Shown here: positions 11,145 through 21,356 of the stretch, in pieces
How the letters are laid out: every line of letters starts with the position of its first letter
How positions within the stretch are numbered: the first letter of the stretch is position 1
NCBI GenBank assembly: GCA_041940305.1
Contig: JBGTSJ010000026.1
Location: 11,963 to 75,962, forward strand
Source of the DNA: JBGTSJ01 sp041940305
GTDB taxonomy: Bacteria; Planctomycetota; Planctomycetia; Planctomycetales; Planctomycetaceae
Length of the DNA: 64,000 bases
Reading direction: 5' to 3'
The notes under the pieces: generated by a model
Told to the model about the DNA's origin: nothing
The model's database searches: none
Seen by the model: the letters and a program-made list of their open reading frames with translations, nothing else
Made by a program: the position numbers and the translations under genes

Positions 11145-11732
11145 ATGCCCCGCACTGCTGAAATCGCCCGCAAGACGGCTGAGACCGACATCCGGCTGCG
11201 CCTCGACATCGACGGCAGCGGCGCGGCGAACGTCCGCACCGGCGTCGGCTTCTTCGACCACATGCTCACGCTGCTCGCCAAGCACGGACTGTTCGATCTC
11301 ACCGTCGAGGCCGACGGCGACCTGGACGTGGACCAGCACCACACGGTCGAAGACGTCGGCATCTGTTTCGGGCAGGCGCTGGCCAGGGCGCTGGGGGACA
11401 AGCAGGGGATCGTTCGCTACGGCAGCCTGACGTTGCCGATGGAAGAGACGCTCGTCACCACCGCCGTCGACCTGAGCGGGCGGTTCTGGTACGTCGCCAA
11501 GTTCGCGTTCCCGACGGAGAAGATCGGCCAGTTCGACTCACAACTGGTGGACGTCTTCTGGCAGGCGGCGGCCGCGAACGCCCTGATGAACCTGCACCAG
11601 GTCCTGCACCACGGCGACAACAGCCACCACATCGCCGAAGCAATCTTCAAGAGCACCGCGCGAGCTTTGCGGATGGCCGTCGCGGTCGATCCGCGGCAGC
11701 AGGGCGTCCCGTCATCGAAGGGAACCCTGTAA
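11145..11732 (+). CDS. hisB: Imidazoleglycerol-phosphate dehydratase
   Basis: This 195-aa enzyme carries out the dehydration step of histidine synthesis and is of normal length for the monofunctional HisB. The metal-binding histidine motifs DHMLTLLAKH, DQHHTVEDVG and LHHGDNSHHIAEA are all present. It starts MPRTAEIARKTAETDIRL, as in other HisB proteins. It follows hisC, so the two may be transcribed together. A palindromic repeat begins immediately after the stop codon and may act as its transcript end. Confidence 0.95.
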   Translation: MPRTAEIARKTAETDIRLRLDIDGSGAANVRTGVGFFDHMLTLLAKHGLFDLTVEADGDLDVDQHHTVEDVGICFGQALARALGDKQGIVRYGSLTLPMEETLVTTAVDLSGRFWYVAKFAFPTEKIGQFDSQLVDVFWQAAAANALMNLHQVLHHGDNSHHIAEAIFKSTARALRMAVAVDPRQQGVPSSKGTL

Positions 11733-11760
11733 GTCGCAGGCATCCTCATGGATGCCGTCC
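11733..11760. repeat. Palindromic repeat family C, copy 1
   Basis: GTCGCAGGCATCC and GGATGCCGTC form an imperfect hairpin that starts at the base after the hisB stop. It shares the frame GTCGCAGGCA...TGCCGTC with copies at 13423, 25467, 31343 and 44983 (inverted). Confidence 0.6.
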
Positions 11761-11828
11761 GCTGGATTCGCTACGACTCTGAGCTCTCTTCCGGGCCACG
11801 CTGTGCGACCCGCAGAAATCCGCTCCGA

Positions 11829-12125
11829 CACCCCGTCGAACTGGGGTGTAGTCCTCAATTGTTGGTGGGGCGAGTGTTCACTCATCGGTAATAGGCCCGG
11901 CGTTCACGCCGGGTAAACGTGGCCGCACCACGTGTGGGTACATCCCGGTGCACCGGGCTTCTCGCTGTCAGGGCTTAAGCCGCCGCAGCGAGAAGCCTCG
12001 TGAACGAGGCTCAAAGCGGGTAGCGCCGTGCCGGAAAACCCGGCGTGAACGCCGGGCCGATGACAACTCGATCGCTGAGCGTCTGCACCACCACCAATTA
12101 GGAACTGCACCCCGTCGAACTGGGG
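11829..12125. repeat. Foldback element with long imperfect inverted ends (MITE-like)
   Basis: The 297-bp unit begins and ends with the same 18 bases (CACCCCGTCGAACTGGGG at 11829 and 12108). Inside these, the left 85 bp and the reverse complement of the right 85 bp match closely, including GGGGTG-AGT, CAATT-GGTGG and the inner 21-bp palindrome GGCCCGGCGTTCACGCCGGG (11894-11914; complement at 12038-12058). The core carries nested hairpins: CCCGGTGCACCGGG (11944-11957), GCTTCTCGCTG/CAGCGAGAAGC (11957-11967 and 11986-11996) and CCTCGTGAACGAGG (11997-12010). No transposase lies nearby. It could be a non-autonomous transposable element, a foldback repeat or a structured RNA. Confidence 0.7.
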
Positions 12126-12379
12126 ACAGCCCCAGCTTCCTTGAATTCTTACCTATTGAGGCGCACAATCTGAACATTCGCTGGGCAAGATGGTTCCCAC
12201 GGCGCGTGCATCACCGATGTGCGAGTCTTTTCAGAATCGTCAGTCTCTTCGCCCCCGCGACGGAAGCAGCCGTCCGTTGCGCCCACCAAAGTCTCTATCC
12301 CACTGTCTTCTTCGTTTTCCCTCGTCAGGCTGACGGACTGCGCCCGCTGTGCGCCAGCCGTGTTCCCCAGGAGTCAGAG

Positions 12380-13417
<1,038 letters not shown>

Positions 13418-13422
13418 TCAGC

Positions 13423-13450
13423 GTCGCAGGCACACTCCGTATGCCGTCGC
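13423..13450. repeat. Palindromic repeat family C, copy 2
   Basis: GTCGCAGGCACACTCC followed by GTATGCCGTCGC lies a few bases after the stop of the first DUF1559 gene; the arms GGCACAC and GTATGCC pair with one mismatch. It shows the same post-stop placement as copy 1 after hisB. Confidence 0.6.
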
Positions 13451-13567
13451 CGAACGCGGAACGCTGAACGCTGAACGCACGAGAGTTCAACCGGCGCCCA
13501 CGATCCGATTCAAAATCTCGCGACTTTTGACAACTGACTCGTATCAGTCCCCCCGAACTCCTGATCC

Positions 13568-14053
13568 ATGCTGCGTCCATTCAATATCACGTGCCCGCTC
13601 TTCTTGGCTCTGCCCTTCCTGCTCGTAGGCTGCGGAAGCGATGCCCCCGAACTGGTGGACGCCGGCGGAATCGTGAATCACAACGGAGTGCCGCTGGCCG
13701 ATGCGCACGTGCTGTTCGTTCCCGAGGCGGGCGGACCGCCGTCGATCGGCAAGACCGGCGCCGACGGGCGATTTGAGCTGACGACGAACGCCGAACTGGG
13801 CGCCACGCTCGGCCGGCACAACGTCTCGATCCAGGCCTTTGAGGAGTCAGGCGGGGCGGCGGCGGCCGACGAGTCGGGGGAGTTCACCGGCCAGCACAAG
13901 TCGCGAATTCCGTTCGAGTACGGCAACTACGAATTGAGCGGCCTTGCGGCCGAAGTGACTGAGGACGGCAACAATGAGTTCACGTTCGACCTGATCGGAG
14001 ACGCGAGCCAGCCCCAGCGGTACGTCGACGATTATCAGCCCGAAGGCATCTGA
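13568..14053 (+). CDS. Small lipoprotein with carboxypeptidase-regulatory-like fold, first copy
   Basis: The 161-aa protein has a lipoprotein signal peptide (lipobox Leu-Val-Gly-Cys near residue 22) and a beta-rich domain. GIVNHNGVPLADAHVLFVP and TGADGRFELTT are typical of carboxypeptidase-regulatory-like or transthyretin-like folds. These small lipoproteins commonly follow DUF1559 genes in planctomycetes, as here; the pair presumably acts together at the cell envelope, but the role is unknown. A second DUF1559/lipoprotein pair follows directly. Confidence 0.8.
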   Translation: MLRPFNITCPLFLALPFLLVGCGSDAPELVDAGGIVNHNGVPLADAHVLFVPEAGGPPSIGKTGADGRFELTTNAELGATLGRHNVSIQAFEESGGAAAADESGEFTGQHKSRIPFEYGNYELSGLAAEVTEDGNNEFTFDLIGDASQPQRYVDDYQPEGI

Positions 14054-14203
14054 AGCATTCACTTGCGATCGATACGGCAATGGCTCAGTCAAGTTAATGC
14101 AATCCGGCAGTCTGGATGACCGGACGCCGGCTCCTGAACTGTTCTAGCGCTTCTTCGTGATGTGGATTTCGAGTCCTTGCATCAGCGTCAGAAGGAATTC
14201 AAT

Positions 14204-15238
14204 ATGCGCGCAACTCGTCCACGACGGCGGGGTTTCACACTGATCGAACTGCTGGTCGTGATCGCGATCATCGCGATCCTGATCGCCCTGCTGCTGCCGG
14301 CGGTCCAGCAGGCGCGGGAGGCGGCCCGGCGGACCCAGTGCAAGAACAACATGAAGCAGCTGGGGCTCGCGCTGCACAACTACCACGACAGCTTCAACGT
14401 GTTCCCCCCCGGAACGGTCAATCCCAGCCCGGCGTCGGGGACTATTGCCGCCGGTGACGACCCGAACGGCAGAAACGGGAGCGGGACGTGGGGGATCGGC
14501 GGTCCCTGGATCGCGTTCCTGCTGGCGAATCTGGACCGCACCGCCGACTACAACGGCTTCGTCAAGATCGCCAACGAGCGACCGGAGGTTGTGGATTGGT
14601 TTGGCAATGGCACCTACCGCAATCAGGGCATCACGGTCGGCTATGAAATGCTGGACGTCATGACGTGCCCCAGCCATCCGCTGCGGAAACAGCGGCTGCA
14701 GAATGGAACGGGCATGGAGGATCTGGCGCGCGGCAACTACGCCGCATGCTATGGGAGGGGGCGCTCCGGTCAGATCTACACGACGAACGGTGCGATCGGC
14801 GGATTATTTGGGAACAACTCGAAGTACCGGATGCGCGATCTCGTCGACGGATCGACGAACACGATCGCGTTCAGCGAGTTGAAATACCGCGCCTTTAAGG
14901 GCGTTGGTTCGCACGCCGAAGCGACCACTCGCGATACGCGCGGCACCTGGTCCTATGGAGTGATGGGTGGCAATATCTTCTGCACGCTGAACGGCCCTAA
15001 CACGCGGGTGCCCGACGGACCCTGGGGTTGCCGTACTGCACCTTCCGAAGGCATGCCCTGCACGCAGATCGGATCGCCATATTCCGAAATGCATGCCGCA
15101 GCCCGCTCGTACCATGTCGGCGGCGTGCACGGAACGATGGGTGACGGCAGCGTCAGGTTCTTCTCCGACAATATCGACCTCGCCGTCTGGCAGGGACTCG
15201 GCTCGCGCCACGGTAACGAATTGCTCGGGGAATTCTAG
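14204..15238 (+). CDS. DUF1559 prepilin-type N-methylation protein, second copy
   Basis: The 344-aa protein has the same architecture as the copy at 12380: leader, GFTLIELLVVIAIIAIL helix, body, and the C-terminal histidine/DG element (YHVGGVHGTMGDGSVRFFSDN). The N-terminal 50 residues are nearly identical to the first copy while the bodies diverge, which fits duplication followed by divergence with the helix constrained. ATG at 14204 is preceded by an AAGGAA site; an in-frame upstream start at 14162 would bury the pilin leader behind 14 residues. A lipoprotein gene follows 42 bp later. Confidence 0.95.
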   Translation: MRATRPRRRGFTLIELLVVIAIIAILIALLLPAVQQAREAARRTQCKNNMKQLGLALHNYHDSFNVFPPGTVNPSPASGTIAAGDDPNGRNGSGTWGIGGPWIAFLLANLDRTADYNGFVKIANERPEVVDWFGNGTYRNQGITVGYEMLDVMTCPSHPLRKQRLQNGTGMEDLARGNYAACYGRGRSGQIYTTNGAIGGLFGNNSKYRMRDLVDGSTNTIAFSELKYRAFKGVGSHAEATTRDTRGTWSYGVMGGNIFCTLNGPNTRVPDGPWGCRTAPSEGMPCTQIGSPYSEMHAAARSYHVGGVHGTMGDGSVRFFSDNIDLAVWQGLGSRHGNELLGEF

Positions 15239-15280
15239 ATTGATCGCAGATCCCCACTCTCCCTTCGGGCAACGCATGAA

Positions 15281-15733
15281 ATGAGACGACTGGTCGCGGT
15301 CATCGCCACGTTGCTGCTTCTCGCCGGATGCGGCGAAGGCGTCGAGAACGTGGAAGTCCACCCCGTGCGCGGCGTCGTGGATTTCGACGGCCAGCCGATG
15401 AAGGGGGGCGGGTCCATCGCTTTCATTCCCCTGTCCGCCACGTCCGGCAAAACCGCGGGCGGGGAAATCCTGCCCGATGGCACTTACGTCCTCTCAACTT
15501 ATGCAGACGGCGACGGTTCAATGGTCGGCGACTTCCGGGTCGTGATCACCCAGGTGACGGCCATCGAACCCGAACCCACCGAGGACGGCCAGCCCCCCGC
15601 CGCAGCGACCGAACTCGCAGTACCGGAGGAGGATCAGATCCCAACCATCTACGGTGACTATGCGCAGTCACCCCTGACGGCCAAGGTCGAGGCGCAGGAC
15701 AACGAGATCAACTTCGACCTGCAGCGGCAGTAA
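15281..15733 (+). CDS. Small lipoprotein with carboxypeptidase-regulatory-like fold, second copy
   Basis: The 150-aa lipoprotein has a lipobox Leu-Ala-Gly-Cys near residue 17, followed by a single beta-domain (VRGVVDFDGQPMKGGGSIAF, LPDGTYVLST). It is a divergent relative of the lipoprotein at 13568 and is paired with the second DUF1559 gene in the same order. A Pro/Glu-rich insertion lies at about residues 92-118. It is likely anchored in a membrane; no function is known. Confidence 0.8.
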   Translation: MRRLVAVIATLLLLAGCGEGVENVEVHPVRGVVDFDGQPMKGGGSIAFIPLSATSGKTAGGEILPDGTYVLSTYADGDGSMVGDFRVVITQVTAIEPEPTEDGQPPAAATELAVPEEDQIPTIYGDYAQSPLTAKVEAQDNEINFDLQRQ

Positions 15734-15752
15734 GCATCGCGGCCCCGGGACG

Positions 15753-16778
15753 GTGAATGACGCCATGTCCGTTGCCATCCTGGAGTCGAGATCCCCGGCC
15801 GCAGCCGTCACCGACGAACCGGCCACTGCGCCCCGCGGCTGGCTCGTCAGCCCGGCGATCGATCTGCTGTTCATCGCCAACATCGGCTGGCCGCTGCTGC
15901 TGCTGGCGCAGATCGGGGACGAACTCGAGAGCCGCGAGGGAATCCGGTTCTGGCAGGTGTACTTCGTCACCACACCCCACCGCTGGGTCACGTTGGGACT
16001 CGTGTTCCTTGATCGCGAACGCCTGCAGGCGCGGCTTGGCCTTTTTGTCGGGCTTGCACTGGCGGCCGTGGCCCTCTGCCTCGGCGTGCGATGGTCCACC
16101 GGCGCGCTCACCTGCCTGCTCGCCGTCGACTACATCTGGAATGCCTGGCATTTCGCCGCCCAGCATCACGGCATCTACCGCATCTATTCGCGACGCACCG
16201 AGCCGCGGCGGCAATCGGGACTGCTCGTTGAAAAATGGGGGCTGCGGCTGTTCCTGCTGTACGTGACGATCCGCATCGCCGGCGCGACCTGGAGCCGCCC
16301 CCTCCTCGATGAGACGCTCCGGCACGCGGACTGGGGAATGGCGCTGATCCCGCTGGCACTCATCGCCTGGGACCTGTTGCGGTCGAAGGCCGGCGGATTC
16401 CCGCGCTCCCTCTACCTGGCGAGCGTCTGCACCCTCTATCTCGGACTGCTCGCCGCCGTCCACATGGAGCGACCGGACCTGGTGCTGGCGCTCGCGACTG
16501 CTTCGGCCCTCTTCCACGCGCTGGAGTACCTGGCCATCGTCGGCTGGTCGGTGCAGCAGCGGCACGCACGCAGCGGCGACCGGCTGGGCCTGCTCGCCTG
16601 GCTCGCGCCGCGCTGGGGACTCGCGCTCGGGCTGTTCATTCTCATTCTTGGAGCGGCCAGCTGGATGATGGACCAGCGGCTGATGGAGACATGGCTGACG
16701 ATCAACGTGGTCGTCGCGTTTTTGCACTACGCCTACGACGGGATCATCTGGAGACAACCAGGAGGAGCGCCGTCGTAG
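15753..16778 (+). CDS. Polytopic membrane protein with conserved histidines, unknown function
   Basis: The 341-aa protein has about eight hydrophobic helices. Between them are histidine-bearing loops placed like metal or heme ligands: TTPHRWVT, NAWHFAAQHHGIYR, FHALEYLAI and HYAYDGIIW. The pattern recalls membrane metal enzymes such as the beta-carotene dioxygenase Brp/Blh type, but the match is weak and the function unknown. The frame opens at GTG 15753; ATG at 15765 is a good alternative. It lies 20 bp downstream of the lipoprotein and 159 bp upstream of a TPR membrane protein on the same strand. Confidence 0.75.
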   Translation: MNDAMSVAILESRSPAAAVTDEPATAPRGWLVSPAIDLLFIANIGWPLLLLAQIGDELESREGIRFWQVYFVTTPHRWVTLGLVFLDRERLQARLGLFVGLALAAVALCLGVRWSTGALTCLLAVDYIWNAWHFAAQHHGIYRIYSRRTEPRRQSGLLVEKWGLRLFLLYVTIRIAGATWSRPLLDETLRHADWGMALIPLALIAWDLLRSKAGGFPRSLYLASVCTLYLGLLAAVHMERPDLVLALATASALFHALEYLAIVGWSVQQRHARSGDRLGLLAWLAPRWGLALGLFILILGAASWMMDQRLMETWLTINVVVAFLHYAYDGIIWRQPGGAPS

Positions 16779-16788
16779 CCGCACACTC

Positions 16789-16831
16789 TAGCCCGACGCG
16801 CCAGCAAGGGCCGAACGTTGCCGAGCGTCGA
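16789..16831 (+). repeat. Dispersed repeat family A, copy 1
   Basis: The unit begins TAGCCCGACGCGCCAGC and continues AAGGGCCGAACGTTGCC to GAGCGTCGA. The last 35 bases are identical to the copy at 22290-22331; an inverted, shorter copy lies at 45811-45850. It sits between two + strand genes. Confidence 0.8.
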
Positions 16832-16937
16832 TTCCTCAGCAAGCCCGGTTCATGCGAGCATCAGACTCGGGCCATGTTACTTCGGGACACGCGCGTGACA
16901 TAGGAAACCCGAACTCTGGCGAGTTCAGCTGCGCCTG

Positions 16938-18161
16938 ATGACTGACTCGAACAACAACAACTCGGTCACCCCCGCTCCGCTGCAATGGCAGGCGGTCTGC
17001 GTCTATGCGTCGGCCCTGTTGCTCTGTACGTCCACAGCCTGGTTCACGCAGGGCGCGTCGAGGCCCGCCCCGTGGCCGTTCGTCTGGGTCGAGGCCGCCA
17101 TCGTACAGGTTGTCTGCACGCTGCCGCTGGCGTTCTGGGCGTCGTCGATCGCCGCCCGGCAGATCCGCGGACCCGCGCTGGCGATCGTCCTCGCCGCACT
17201 CATCGGCGTCGGCTGGCTGCTCATCGCGACCGGTGTACCCCCTGCCGGGCCGCTCGCCGGAGGCCGCGTCACGCTGGCGGTCTGGCGGCTGGCGGCCGTG
17301 CTGTCACTCGAAACGGCGCTGCTCCTCGCCGCGGCATCCATCGCGCAGCGTCGGCGCAGCCTGGCCGGACAGCCGGCCTTTCGGTCCCTGCCGTTCCCCG
17401 TCTGGACGCTCGGCGTGGCAGTCGCGGCGCCGGCGCTCTTCGTCGAGGCGCACATCGAGCGCGACGCCGGACGGCTGGTGGAGCTGGTCGAGCAGTCCCG
17501 GCTCGGCCCGGCCGCCGAACTCGCCCGCACGCTCCACTTGCTCGACCCGCAGCGTCCCATCGACGGCTACCCGCTCGCGTCCGTCTCGCACCAGTTGCAG
17601 CGCCGCGTCGCGGAACTGCAGAACAGCGTCTCGCAACCGCTCGTCGTGGATGCGGCACCGGCCGAGCGTCTGTCCCGCGCTCGCGACTTCGCTGCACTGG
17701 GACGCGACGCCGAAGCGCTGCAAACTCTCAACGCACTTGCGGACGGCCCGCTGGCGGCGGAGGCCCTCAATCTCAGCGGCGTACTGTATGAGGATCAACA
17801 GCGCTGGGAGGCCGGACTCGCGGCATATCAACAGGCCCGCACACTCGCCGGCGCGCGCTCCGACTCGGACGAAGGAAAACGGTTGCTCGCCGAGGCGGCG
17901 CGCGGGATCGCCTATTGCGAGCGGAAGCGGGGCCGCAATCCGGCCGCGGAAGCCGCGTATCGGGAAATGCTCGCCCTCGCCCCCACGGCCGAGTCGCACT
18001 TCCTGCTCGCACAATTCTACGAAGACACGCAGCAGACCGGACGCGCCCGCGAACATGCGGACCGCGCCGCCGCACTGGCGCCGGCGCAGTTCGCCGAACC
18101 GGCCCGCATTCTGAAGAACCGTCTCTCCACGGCCCACTTCGGCTGCTGGGGAGTCCAATGA
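16938..18161 (+). CDS. Membrane protein with C-terminal TPR repeats
   Basis: The 407-aa protein has four or five hydrophobic helices in residues 17-180, then a helical region of tetratricopeptide-type repeats (about 225-400; AEALNLSGVLYEDQQRWEAG, GKRLLAEAARGIAYCERKRG, AESHFLLAQFYEDTQQTGRA). TPRs mediate protein contacts, so this may organise an envelope complex. It lies downstream of the polytopic His-rich protein on the same strand, but the two are separated by a repeat. The role is unknown. Its stop codon overlaps the start of repeat family B, which probably acts as its terminator. Confidence 0.8.
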   Translation: MTDSNNNNSVTPAPLQWQAVCVYASALLLCTSTAWFTQGASRPAPWPFVWVEAAIVQVVCTLPLAFWASSIAARQIRGPALAIVLAALIGVGWLLIATGVPPAGPLAGGRVTLAVWRLAAVLSLETALLLAAASIAQRRRSLAGQPAFRSLPFPVWTLGVAVAAPALFVEAHIERDAGRLVELVEQSRLGPAAELARTLHLLDPQRPIDGYPLASVSHQLQRRVAELQNSVSQPLVVDAAPAERLSRARDFAALGRDAEALQTLNALADGPLAAEALNLSGVLYEDQQRWEAGLAAYQQARTLAGARSDSDEGKRLLAEAARGIAYCERKRGRNPAAEAAYREMLALAPTAESHFLLAQFYEDTQQTGRAREHADRAAALAPAQFAEPARILKNRLSTAHFGCWGVQ

Positions 18162-18189
18162 CGAGCGGCGGGGCTGAACCCCGCCGCCC
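18161..18189. repeat. GC hairpin repeat family B, copy 1
   Basis: ACGAGCGGCGGGGCTG followed by AACCCCGCCGCCC starts at the last base of the TPR gene's stop. It is an almost perfect inverted repeat with relatives at 27596 and 45910. It may serve as a transcript end. Confidence 0.75.
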
Positions 18190-18243
18190 CTCACCGTACG
18201 TTACGACAATCATCACCTGACATTCAGCCCAAGGACCGATTGC

Positions 18244-19305
18244 ATGCCTCGTCTCAACCGCCGCGACCTGCTGAAGTCCGGATTCGCCGCGCTCGCCGCC
18301 GCACCGCTCGCGCATCTCGGCGCCCCGCTGTTCGCCGCCGACGACCCCTATGCCGATGCCGTGCTCGTCGACGGCGAGCCCCCCGAGCCGGAAGACGGGT
18401 CGTTCTGCATCGCCGTCCTCCCCGATACGCAGAACTACAGCCAGAGCTATCCCGCAACATTCGCGGCCCAGACGGAGTGGATCGTCGAGCAGCGCGGCCG
18501 GCGGAACATTGCCTGTGTGCTCCACCTGGGGGACATCACCAATCACAACACGCCGGCCGAGTGGGACAACGCCGTCGCCGCCATGAGCAAGCTGGACGGC
18601 GAGGTTCCCTATTTCATGGCGGTCGGCAATCACGATTACAGCGACAACGGCCGCTGCACCGACCGCACCACGCTGTTCAACGAATACTTCCCGCTGGCGA
18701 AGTTCCAGGGGCAGCCGACGTTCGGAGGAGTGTACGACGCGGAGCCGGACCGGATGGAGAACAGCTATCACCTGTTCTCAGCGGGAGGTCGGGACTTCCT
18801 CGTGATCTCGCTGGAATTCGGGCCGCGGAACGACGTCGTTCGCTGGGCCGGCGAAGTCGCGGCCGCCCATCCGGACCGCGCCGCGATTCTCATCACCCAC
18901 GCCTACATGTACTTCGACGACACCCGCTACGACTGGGAGCAATACGGCGGAAAGCAGAGCTGGAATCCGCACGGCTACGGCGTCGCCAGGGCGACCGACG
19001 ATGACGTCAATGACGGCGAGCAGTTGTGGCGGAAACTCGTCAGCCGCCACGACAACTTCATCCTCACGCTCAACGGGCACGTCCTGCGGGATGGGCTGGC
19101 GCGCCTCACCACGCCCAACGCGGCGGGACGTGACGTCACCCAGGTGCTGGTCAACTACCAGATGCGGCCGCACGGAGGAGACGGCTGGCTGCGCCTGCTG
19201 GAGGTCCGTCCGCACGGAACGATTCAGACCTACGATTACTCTCCCGTCCGCAGCCAGCTCAATCGTTCCCCGCAGAACGAATTCACCATTGAATTGCCGG
19301 CGTAA
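18244..19305 (+). CDS. Tat-exported calcineurin-like metallophosphoesterase
   Basis: The 353-aa protein begins with a twin-arginine signal (NRRDLLKSGFAALAAAP) and so is exported folded. The metallophosphoesterase motifs follow: PDTQNY, LHLGDITNH, VGNHDYS, LITHAYMY and LNGHV, which supply the Asp, Asn and His ligands of the two-metal site. The substrate is unknown; the family includes phosphodiesterases and purple-acid-phosphatase-like enzymes. The gene is convergent with the luciferase-like gene downstream, with a 275-bp gap that holds nothing recognisable. Confidence 0.85.
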   Translation: MPRLNRRDLLKSGFAALAAAPLAHLGAPLFAADDPYADAVLVDGEPPEPEDGSFCIAVLPDTQNYSQSYPATFAAQTEWIVEQRGRRNIACVLHLGDITNHNTPAEWDNAVAAMSKLDGEVPYFMAVGNHDYSDNGRCTDRTTLFNEYFPLAKFQGQPTFGGVYDAEPDRMENSYHLFSAGGRDFLVISLEFGPRNDVVRWAGEVAAAHPDRAAILITHAYMYFDDTRYDWEQYGGKQSWNPHGYGVARATDDDVNDGEQLWRKLVSRHDNFILTLNGHVLRDGLARLTTPNAAGRDVTQVLVNYQMRPHGGDGWLRLLEVRPHGTIQTYDYSPVRSQLNRSPQNEFTIELPA

Positions 19306-19580
19306 GACGACGAGCAGCCGTCCGACTGCATTCGCCGCGGCTTCTTTGTCGTTCCCTGACATCAACTGAACAGAATCTTCACGCGGGGCGGGTACGCTGG
19401 CGGTCCCATCCGGCCGACGACCACGGCGACACACCCCGCAGCAGTCGCGATTGATCATTCACAGAAGCTTGCATGCGTCGCCGACAGCACGTAACCCAAG
19501 CTGGTCCGACGCGCCTGCGAGGACCGAATCCCGTTGGACAAGGAACCCGAATCCTCCCGCAGCCCCAGTCACCGGGCCAA

Positions 19581-20651
19581 TCACCGGAACCGCGGGATCA
19601 CTTCCTCGCCAAACGTCCGGATTGACTGCATGATCAGTTCGTGCGGCACCGTCCCCATCTGCATCACGCAGATCACTTCGTCCACCCCCACGTCGATGAA
19701 CCGCTGCACCATCTCCGCCGCCGCGTTCGCATCGCCGATGATGGAGTTGCACTGCGAGCCGGAAGCCCCCCGGAACGCCATCGCGTCCCGCAGGTCGTCG
19801 TCCGACAGGAAATCCCGCGGAACGTTCAGCTTCCCGGTCGGCCGGTCGCTGCCGAAGTAATACGTCGCCATCGACTCCGCGAAGAACCGCGCCCCCCGGA
19901 AGCCGTAGCGGCACGCCTCCCGGTCATCGGGCAGCACCAGCGTCGGCGGCGTGCACGCGAAGTGATTGTTCTTCTGGTAATGCTTCGGCTGCGCTTTCTC
20001 CACGGCTACGCGGTAATCGGCGACCTTCTGTTTGAGAAACTCATCCGTCCCAAGGGCGAAGTTCAGCGCCCCGATCCCCAGTTCCCCCACGGCCTTCGCG
20101 GACTCCGGCTTGGAGCAGGCTGCGAACATCGGCGGATGCGGAGACTGCACCGGTTTGGGAACGACCTGCGTCGGAGCGATGTTGTAGAACCGTCCCTTCC
20201 ACTGGAACACGTTCTGCTGCCACATCTGCGGAATCATCTGCAGGGCTTCCAGCCACTGGTCGTGAATCTCCGCAGGATTGTTCTCGAACGCCACCTTCTC
20301 CACCGCGCTCGAACTCTTCCCCGACCCCCAATTCACCCGCCCTTCGGAGAGGATATCGAGTGTCGCAATGCGTTCGGCGATGCGGATGGGATGGTTGTAC
20401 CGGTACGGAGTCAGTGTAATCCCGTGCCCCAGTCGCAGCCGCTTCGTCTTCGCCGCCACGTACGACAGAAAAATCTCCGGCGCCGAAGAATGCGAATACT
20501 CGTACAGCCCGTGATGCTCTACCTCCCAGACCGCATCAAAGCCGACCTCCTCGGCCAGCAGCACCTGCTCGACGCAGTCATGAAAAGTCTGCCGCTCCGA
20601 CTCCCGCGTCGGCTCGGAAATCTGCATCTCAAAGAACAGGGAAAATCGCAT
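19581..20651 (-). CDS. LLM-class flavin-dependent oxidoreductase (bacterial luciferase-like)
   Basis: The 356-aa TIM-barrel protein starts MRFSLFFEMQISEPTRE and has the luciferase-like monooxygenase pattern: AEEVGFDAVWEVEHHG, LSYVAAKTKRLRLGHGIT, PIRIAERIATLDILS, GRVNWGSGKSS and the C-terminal DEVICVMQMGTVP. Such enzymes use reduced FMN or F420 to oxidise or reduce small molecules. The substrate is not readable. It is a single gene between convergent and repeat-rich gaps, with no partner flavin reductase visible. Confidence 0.85.
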   Translation of the reverse strand: MRFSLFFEMQISEPTRESERQTFHDCVEQVLLAEEVGFDAVWEVEHHGLYEYSHSSAPEIFLSYVAAKTKRLRLGHGITLTPYRYNHPIRIAERIATLDILSEGRVNWGSGKSSSAVEKVAFENNPAEIHDQWLEALQMIPQMWQQNVFQWKGRFYNIAPTQVVPKPVQSPHPPMFAACSKPESAKAVGELGIGALNFALGTDEFLKQKVADYRVAVEKAQPKHYQKNNHFACTPPTLVLPDDREACRYGFRGARFFAESMATYYFGSDRPTGKLNVPRDFLSDDDLRDAMAFRGASGSQCNSIIGDANAAAEMVQRFIDVGVDEVICVMQMGTVPHELIMQSIRTFGEEVIPRFR

Positions 20652-20894
20652 GAGCCAGAAGCGTCACTTAAGGGACAACAATGGACAGTGAGTTCTCAGA
20701 ACCTGACGGTGAGTTATCAGTCGCAGGACGCAACCGATGGCAGCCGGTCCGACGGCGCCCCATGCGTCCCTCTAATCCTGGGAATCAAACATTCACCAGA
20801 CATCAAAGTGCTCAGATCTCAAAATCTGAGATCTCAAATCTGAAATCCCTCCATCCTCCATCCTCTGACCTCCGACCTCTGACCTCTGACCCCC

Positions 20895-21356
20895 TCACCC
20901 CTTCAACTCATACCCCTTCCCCGACTTCCGCAGCACCCGCCGCAAATGCCAACGGGTGATCCAGCCGCCGAGTCCCTTGCGCCGGGCCTGCGAATGGGCC
21001 TGCAGGATGGTCGACGACAGAATCCACGCGCTGTGCCCGTCCCCCTCCACCCGGATCTTGCCCGTCATCTCCGCCGTGTAATACGAAGTGAGCCCCGCGA
21101 GCAGACGCAGGAACAGGTCCTCGTCCAGCGTCACCGTCCCGATCGGCGCCGCATGTCGCCCCCTGTGAAACCGAAATCCCTTGTCGGACAGCAGGCAATG
21201 CCACGCCGCGTCGGCATCCGGGCCGAACACGAGGTTGACGGCCCCCGTGAATCCGCGCTGGTCCACATACTCACCGCTGAGACGCCGGCTCCCCGCGAAG
21301 CGCGTGTACCACACGAGCCGGTCGAAAAACAGTCGGACTCCCGGATTGACGCTCAT
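20895..21356 (-). CDS. Small protein with SCP2-like sterol-carrier fold (tentative)
   Basis: The 153-aa protein has no signal peptide. The central part (GFTGAVNLVFGPDADAAWHC, a Thr-rich strand, then LFLRLLAGLTSYYTAEMTGK and RVEGDGHSAW) resembles the SCP2 lipid-binding domain, which usually reads as beta strands followed by D-x-x-x-x-x-L-x-G and a GKI-V-G-D turn. The tail is basic (RWHLRRVLRKSG). Binding of a hydrophobic ligand is an inference from fold-like pattern only. The gap on its 3-prime side contains low-complexity CT-rich repeats. Confidence 0.55.
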   Translation of the reverse strand: MSVNPGVRLFFDRLVWYTRFAGSRRLSGEYVDQRGFTGAVNLVFGPDADAAWHCLLSDKGFRFHRGRHAAPIGTVTLDEDLFLRLLAGLTSYYTAEMTGKIRVEGDGHSAWILSSTILQAHSQARRKGLGGWITRWHLRRVLRKSGKGYELKG

